Origin: an uncultured bacterium | GTDB taxonomy: Bacteria; Desulfobacterota; Desulfovibrionia; Desulfovibrionales; Desulfovibrionaceae | Length of the DNA: 24,727 nt | Assembly (NCBI GenBank): GCA_905214305.1 | Contig: CAJMLK010000039.1 | Location: forward strand, 1-24,727 | Direction: 5' to 3' | Part shown: positions 22,196 through 24,727 of the stretch, one piece after another | Layout: the number at the start of each line of letters is the position of its first letter | How positions within the stretch are numbered: position 1 is the first letter of the stretch | Translations under genes and position numbers: made by a program | Notes under the pieces: generated by a model | What the model saw: only the letters and a program-made list of their open reading frames with translations | What the model was told of the DNA's origin: nothing | The model's database searches: none

Positions 22196-23256
22196 TGGAA
22201 AACGGCATGAGCAGAACACGTTTCTTGCTGACATTCATACTGACCTTCGCCCTTTTTGCGCCAGGTTCGGCCAGTGCAAAGAACAGTACGCCACGCTTTA
22301 CGGGCACCTTTGTACAGCTGTGGGATAGTCACGCCACATGGGGCAGCACACATTGGAGCGATCTGTTTGCCTCGCTGCGCGCCATTGGCGTTACAGAAGT
22401 TATTGTCCAGTGGACAACTACCCAGCCCAGCGGCACCCAGACCAACCCGGCGCAAACGCAAGGCATGGAAACCGCCCGCACCGCGTCCGCCCCGGTACAG
22501 CTGCATCCGGCCCTGCCCCTGTTGCTGCAGGCAGCCGAAGCGCAGCACATGCAGATAGTACTGGGCCTTGTGCATGACCCGGCTTACTGGGATAAAATCA
22601 AGGCCGAACCGGATATCGTGCGCTACTACCTGCGCCAGCTGCGCAATGCCAGCCTGCATAACGCCCGCGCCGCCCTTTTACTGCCCGGTAGTAAGAATGT
22701 GGTCAGCGGTTTTTATATTCCGCAGGAAATTGACGACAAAAGCTGGCTTGAGCCAGAGCGTCAGGAAGCTCTTGTAGACTGTCTGACCAGCCTGAGGGCG
22801 GGCCTGCAGGCAGTGGCCCCCGGCTTGCCGGTAGCCATATCGGGCTTTTCCAACGCTTTTGCCGAACCGGCAATTCTGGAGCAGTTGTGGCTGACGGTTC
22901 TGAAAAAATCCGGCATTGAGCGAATCCTGTTTCAGGATGGAGTGGGCGTGCACAAGCTGCGCATACAGGAAACAGGCATGTTCATAGCAGCGGTATCACG
23001 CGCCGCGCAAAAAGCTGGCGGAATCCTGACCCCGGTGGTCGAAACCTTCCGTCAGGTTGACGGCCCGCCGATCAACGGCAACCCCTTTCGCGCTGTGCCC
23101 GCAAGTTTTTCAGCTCTGCAACGGCAACTGGCCATTGCTGCGGCGCAGCCCCACACGGGCATTGTGGCATTCAGCCTGCCCGAATACTGCTCGCCCTATG
23201 GAATACCCGGCGCAGCTAACCTTTATGCACAGTACAAGGCGTCTTTTCGCCGGTAG
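22195..23256 (+). CDS. Exported DUF4434-type putative glycoside hydrolase
   Basis: A 353-residue secreted protein. A signal peptide spans about 8-28 (RFLLTFILTFALFAPGSASA). The mature part begins FTGTFVQLWDSHATWG and looks like a TIM-barrel glycosidase of the DUF4434 kind, with LRAIGVTEVIVQW, then FYIPQEIDD (E178 as candidate acid) and RILFQDGVGVHKL (D248 as candidate). In E. coli the small gene ybcH follows nfrA in the nfrB-nfrA order; this gene holds the same place and may do the same job, but I could not compare the sequences. A trimming or release enzyme for the exported polymer is the likely role. The start overlaps the nfrA stop (TAATG at 22193-22197). ATG 22207 is an alternative start. 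Confidence 0.8.
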   Translation: MENGMSRTRFLLTFILTFALFAPGSASAKNSTPRFTGTFVQLWDSHATWGSTHWSDLFASLRAIGVTEVIVQWTTTQPSGTQTNPAQTQGMETARTASAPVQLHPALPLLLQAAEAQHMQIVLGLVHDPAYWDKIKAEPDIVRYYLRQLRNASLHNARAALLLPGSKNVVSGFYIPQEIDDKSWLEPERQEALVDCLTSLRAGLQAVAPGLPVAISGFSNAFAEPAILEQLWLTVLKKSGIERILFQDGVGVHKLRIQETGMFIAAVSRAAQKAGGILTPVVETFRQVDGPPINGNPFRAVPASFSALQRQLAIAAAQPHTGIVAFSLPEYCSPYGIPGAANLYAQYKASFRR

Positions 23257-23349
23257 CCACTACGGCATGCCGGAGCAGGTGAACCTCAACAGCAATTGCC
23301 GTGTTGCGCATAACGCACTCTGCACGGCCACAGCAAAGAGCATGGAATC
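23257..23349 (+). other. Gap between the glycosidase gene and wecB
   Basis: This 93-base spacer contains a perfect 10-base palindrome, CGGCATGCCG (23263-23272). There is no T-run, so a terminator is not supported and wecB may still be read from the nfr promoter. No convincing promoter was seen, and the wecB ribosome binding site is weak. Confidence 0.4.
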
Positions 23350-24486
23350 ATGAGCGCAAAACCAGTTCTCATCCTTGTGGGCACTCGCCCCGAAGCGATA
23401 AAAATGTCCCCTATCATCCTGCGCCTCCAGCAATCCACCGTGCTGCGGCCTGTTATCTGCTCTACCGGCCAGCACAAAGAAATGCTGAGCCAGACGCTGG
23501 CCGATTTCAACATAATCCCAGATGTAGAACTGGCTGTAATGCAGCCAGGGCAAACCCTCATGGGGCTTGCTGGCAGGTTGTTTCTGGGGCTGGAAAAAAC
23601 AATTGGTGAGATTGCCCCTGCGTGCATTCTTGTGCAGGGCGATACAGCAACAGCCTATATTGGCGCTGTATGTGGTTTTTATGCAAGAATCCCCGTCGGC
23701 CATGTAGAGGCGGGGCTTCGGTCAGGCGACATGTATGCCCCCTACCCAGAAGAGTTCAACCGCAAGAGCATAAGCCTTGCCGCTACATGGCATTTTGCCC
23801 CCACACGGGGAGCAGCAGAAAATTTGCGGCAGGAAGGCGTTGCCGCCGATACAATTATTGTCTCTGGCAACACCGTTGTTGACGCATTGATGTACATGCG
23901 CGATGCGATCAGGCAAACACCACCGCCGCTGCCCGAAGCTCTTGAAAATATTTTTCGGAGCAACGCAAAGTATGTGCTTATCACCAGTCACCGCAGAGAA
24001 AATTTTGGACAGGGCATAGAAGACATCTGCTCGGCCATTGCAACCCTGGCCCTCTCGCACCCCGGTTGTTTTTTCGTCTTCCCAGTCCACCTCAACCCGC
24101 AAGTACAAAGCGTTGTGGAGCAACACCTGACTAACCTTCCCAATGTAATTCTTACAGCCCCCTTTGAATACCGTGCCTTTTTACGTTTGCTCGATAATTG
24201 CCTGTTCGTACTGAGCGATTCTGGTGGTATTCAAGAAGAAGCCCCCTCTTTCGGCAAGCGGGTACTGGTGATGCGGAATCGCACAGAACGCCCAGAAGGG
24301 ATATCAGCTGGCTTTTGTCGCTTGGTAGGCACTTCAAAAGATAAAATCATTACTGCGGCCGAAGAACTTTTTGCTTTGCGCGCTATTCCTAACCAACATG
24401 TCGCCAATCCATATGGAGACGGCAATGCTTCGAAGCACATCGTCACAATTCTCGAAAACAGTCTTAATCCTCCCAGCAACCTATGA
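23350..24486 (+). CDS. wecB: UDP-N-acetylglucosamine 2-epimerase (non-hydrolysing)
   Basis: A 378-residue cytoplasmic enzyme that interconverts UDP-GlcNAc and UDP-ManNAc. All family landmarks are present: GTRPE at 11-15, QGDT at 96-99, HVEAGLRSGD at 118-127, PEEFNR at 133-138, SHRREN at 213-218, SDSGGIQEEAP at 289-299 and RTERPE at 311-316. Its length equals E. coli WecB (about 376). Its place 93 bases after the nfr genes suggests it supplies UDP-ManNAc to NfrB; in E. coli the Nfr polysaccharide needs the distant wecB gene. A copy inside the cluster would make the system independent of other ManNAc pathways. The start at 23350 is the first ATG of the conserved N terminus; only a weak GGA precedes it. 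Confidence 0.95.
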   Translation: MSAKPVLILVGTRPEAIKMSPIILRLQQSTVLRPVICSTGQHKEMLSQTLADFNIIPDVELAVMQPGQTLMGLAGRLFLGLEKTIGEIAPACILVQGDTATAYIGAVCGFYARIPVGHVEAGLRSGDMYAPYPEEFNRKSISLAATWHFAPTRGAAENLRQEGVAADTIIVSGNTVVDALMYMRDAIRQTPPPLPEALENIFRSNAKYVLITSHRRENFGQGIEDICSAIATLALSHPGCFFVFPVHLNPQVQSVVEQHLTNLPNVILTAPFEYRAFLRLLDNCLFVLSDSGGIQEEAPSFGKRVLVMRNRTERPEGISAGFCRLVGTSKDKIITAAEELFALRAIPNQHVANPYGDGNASKHIVTILENSLNPPSNL

Positions 24487-24525
24487 GAAGCGGGAAGACT
24501 TAGGTATGAGCCAAGGTGGGCGTTA

Positions 24526-24543
24526 GAAGCCAAAGAAGGCTTC
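24526..24543 (+). terminator. Hairpin after wecB, possible weak terminator
   Basis: GAAGCC (24526-24531) and GGCTTC (24538-24543) form a perfect six-pair stem with a six-base loop, 39 bases after the wecB stop. GTGGG (24516-24520) and CCCAC (24551-24555) could extend it. The missing T-run makes intrinsic termination doubtful. Confidence 0.3.
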
Positions 24544-24603
24544 CCATATCCCCACTAACAGCTCACCAATATTGGATTATTTTGACGATCTTCTTCTGCG
24601 AGA

Positions 24604-24637
24604 GGAGGGCCCTAAATCGTCACCATAGGGTCCCTCC
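24604..24637. repeat. Strong hairpin in the non-coding end
   Basis: GGAGGGCCCTA (24604-24614) pairs with TAGGGTCCCTCC (24626-24637) over 11 base pairs with a single bulged base and an 11-base loop. No T-run follows. The region has no recognisable gene; the structure may belong to a non-coding RNA or to an insertion-element edge. Confidence 0.5.
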
Positions 24638-24665
24638 AGCGGGCGAGAATCGTGCAATAGCTTTT

Positions 24666-24727
24666 CACCTTAGGCGGATTCAACTTGCAAGTGCAACACC
24701 CTCAAAGTTGAATGAAAAGGCAAGGTG
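24666..24727. repeat. Imperfect inverted repeat at the window end, possible insertion-sequence terminus
   Basis: CACCTT (24666-24671) with ATTCAACTT (24678-24686) is mirrored by AAGTTGAAT (24705-24713) with AAGGTG (24722-24727). The inner nine bases match perfectly. CTTTTCA (24661-24667) also mirrors TGAAAAG (24713-24719). The style, with TTGCAAGTGCAACA between the arms, reminds me of IS30-like ends, but this is from memory and no transposase is in the window. Confidence 0.35.

Overview
The window looks like part of a Desulfovibrio-type genome (Desulfovibrionaceae, possibly a gut-associated relative). This is inferred from moderately high GC with CTG/GTG/CAG/GCC-rich codon use, and from the gene content: an I-type (Dot/Icm-like) conjugation module mixed with ArdC, a topoisomerase and a very large DarB-like protein. 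I did not identify the species. All recognised genes are on the + strand. No rRNA, tRNA or CRISPR array was seen.

Region 1 (1-10613) is part of the transfer module of an integrative conjugative element or plasmid with a type IVB secretion system. The order is dotC/traI (5' part missing or broken), dotB/traJ ATPase, icmT/traK, a small unknown gene, ardC-like antirestriction protein, a type IA topoisomerase, a small exported protein, a lytic transglycosylase, dotM/icmP, dotL/icmO coupling ATPase, and a TrbB-like periplasmic thiol oxidoreductase. Stops and starts mostly overlap (ATGA) or lie within about 20 bases, so this reads as a long operon. The one larger internal gap (2089-2205) has a perfect hairpin and an AT-rich palindrome. 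Together these genes supply the motor ATPases, inner-membrane coupling complex, wall-opening enzyme, disulfide chemistry, DNA topology and antirestriction needed for DNA transfer.

Region 2 (10614-16598) holds an orphan AbrB/MazE-type small DNA-binding protein and a 1898-residue DarB-like fusion of an N6-adenine methyltransferase fold and an SNF2-type helicase. A 106-codon reading frame with a perfect Shine-Dalgarno sequence lies entirely inside the 5' part of this gene in the +1 frame. It has better codon use than the enclosing frame and is probably a real overlapping gene.

Region 3 (16599-24486) follows a 196-base AT-rich gap and is a different system: nfrB, nfrA, a DUF4434-type secreted putative glycosidase, and wecB. 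In E. coli, NfrA and NfrB (phage N4 adsorption proteins) make and export a ManNAc-containing surface polysaccharide under c-di-GMP control, and WecB supplies UDP-ManNAc. Here the synthase, the outer-membrane exporter, a processing enzyme and the precursor epimerase are in one cluster, so this looks like a self-contained c-di-GMP-gated exopolysaccharide system. Whether it is cargo of the mobile element or host flank cannot be decided from the window.

Region 4 (24487-24727) has no convincing gene but several hairpins and an imperfect inverted repeat at the extreme end. It could be a transcript end followed by the edge of an insertion element.
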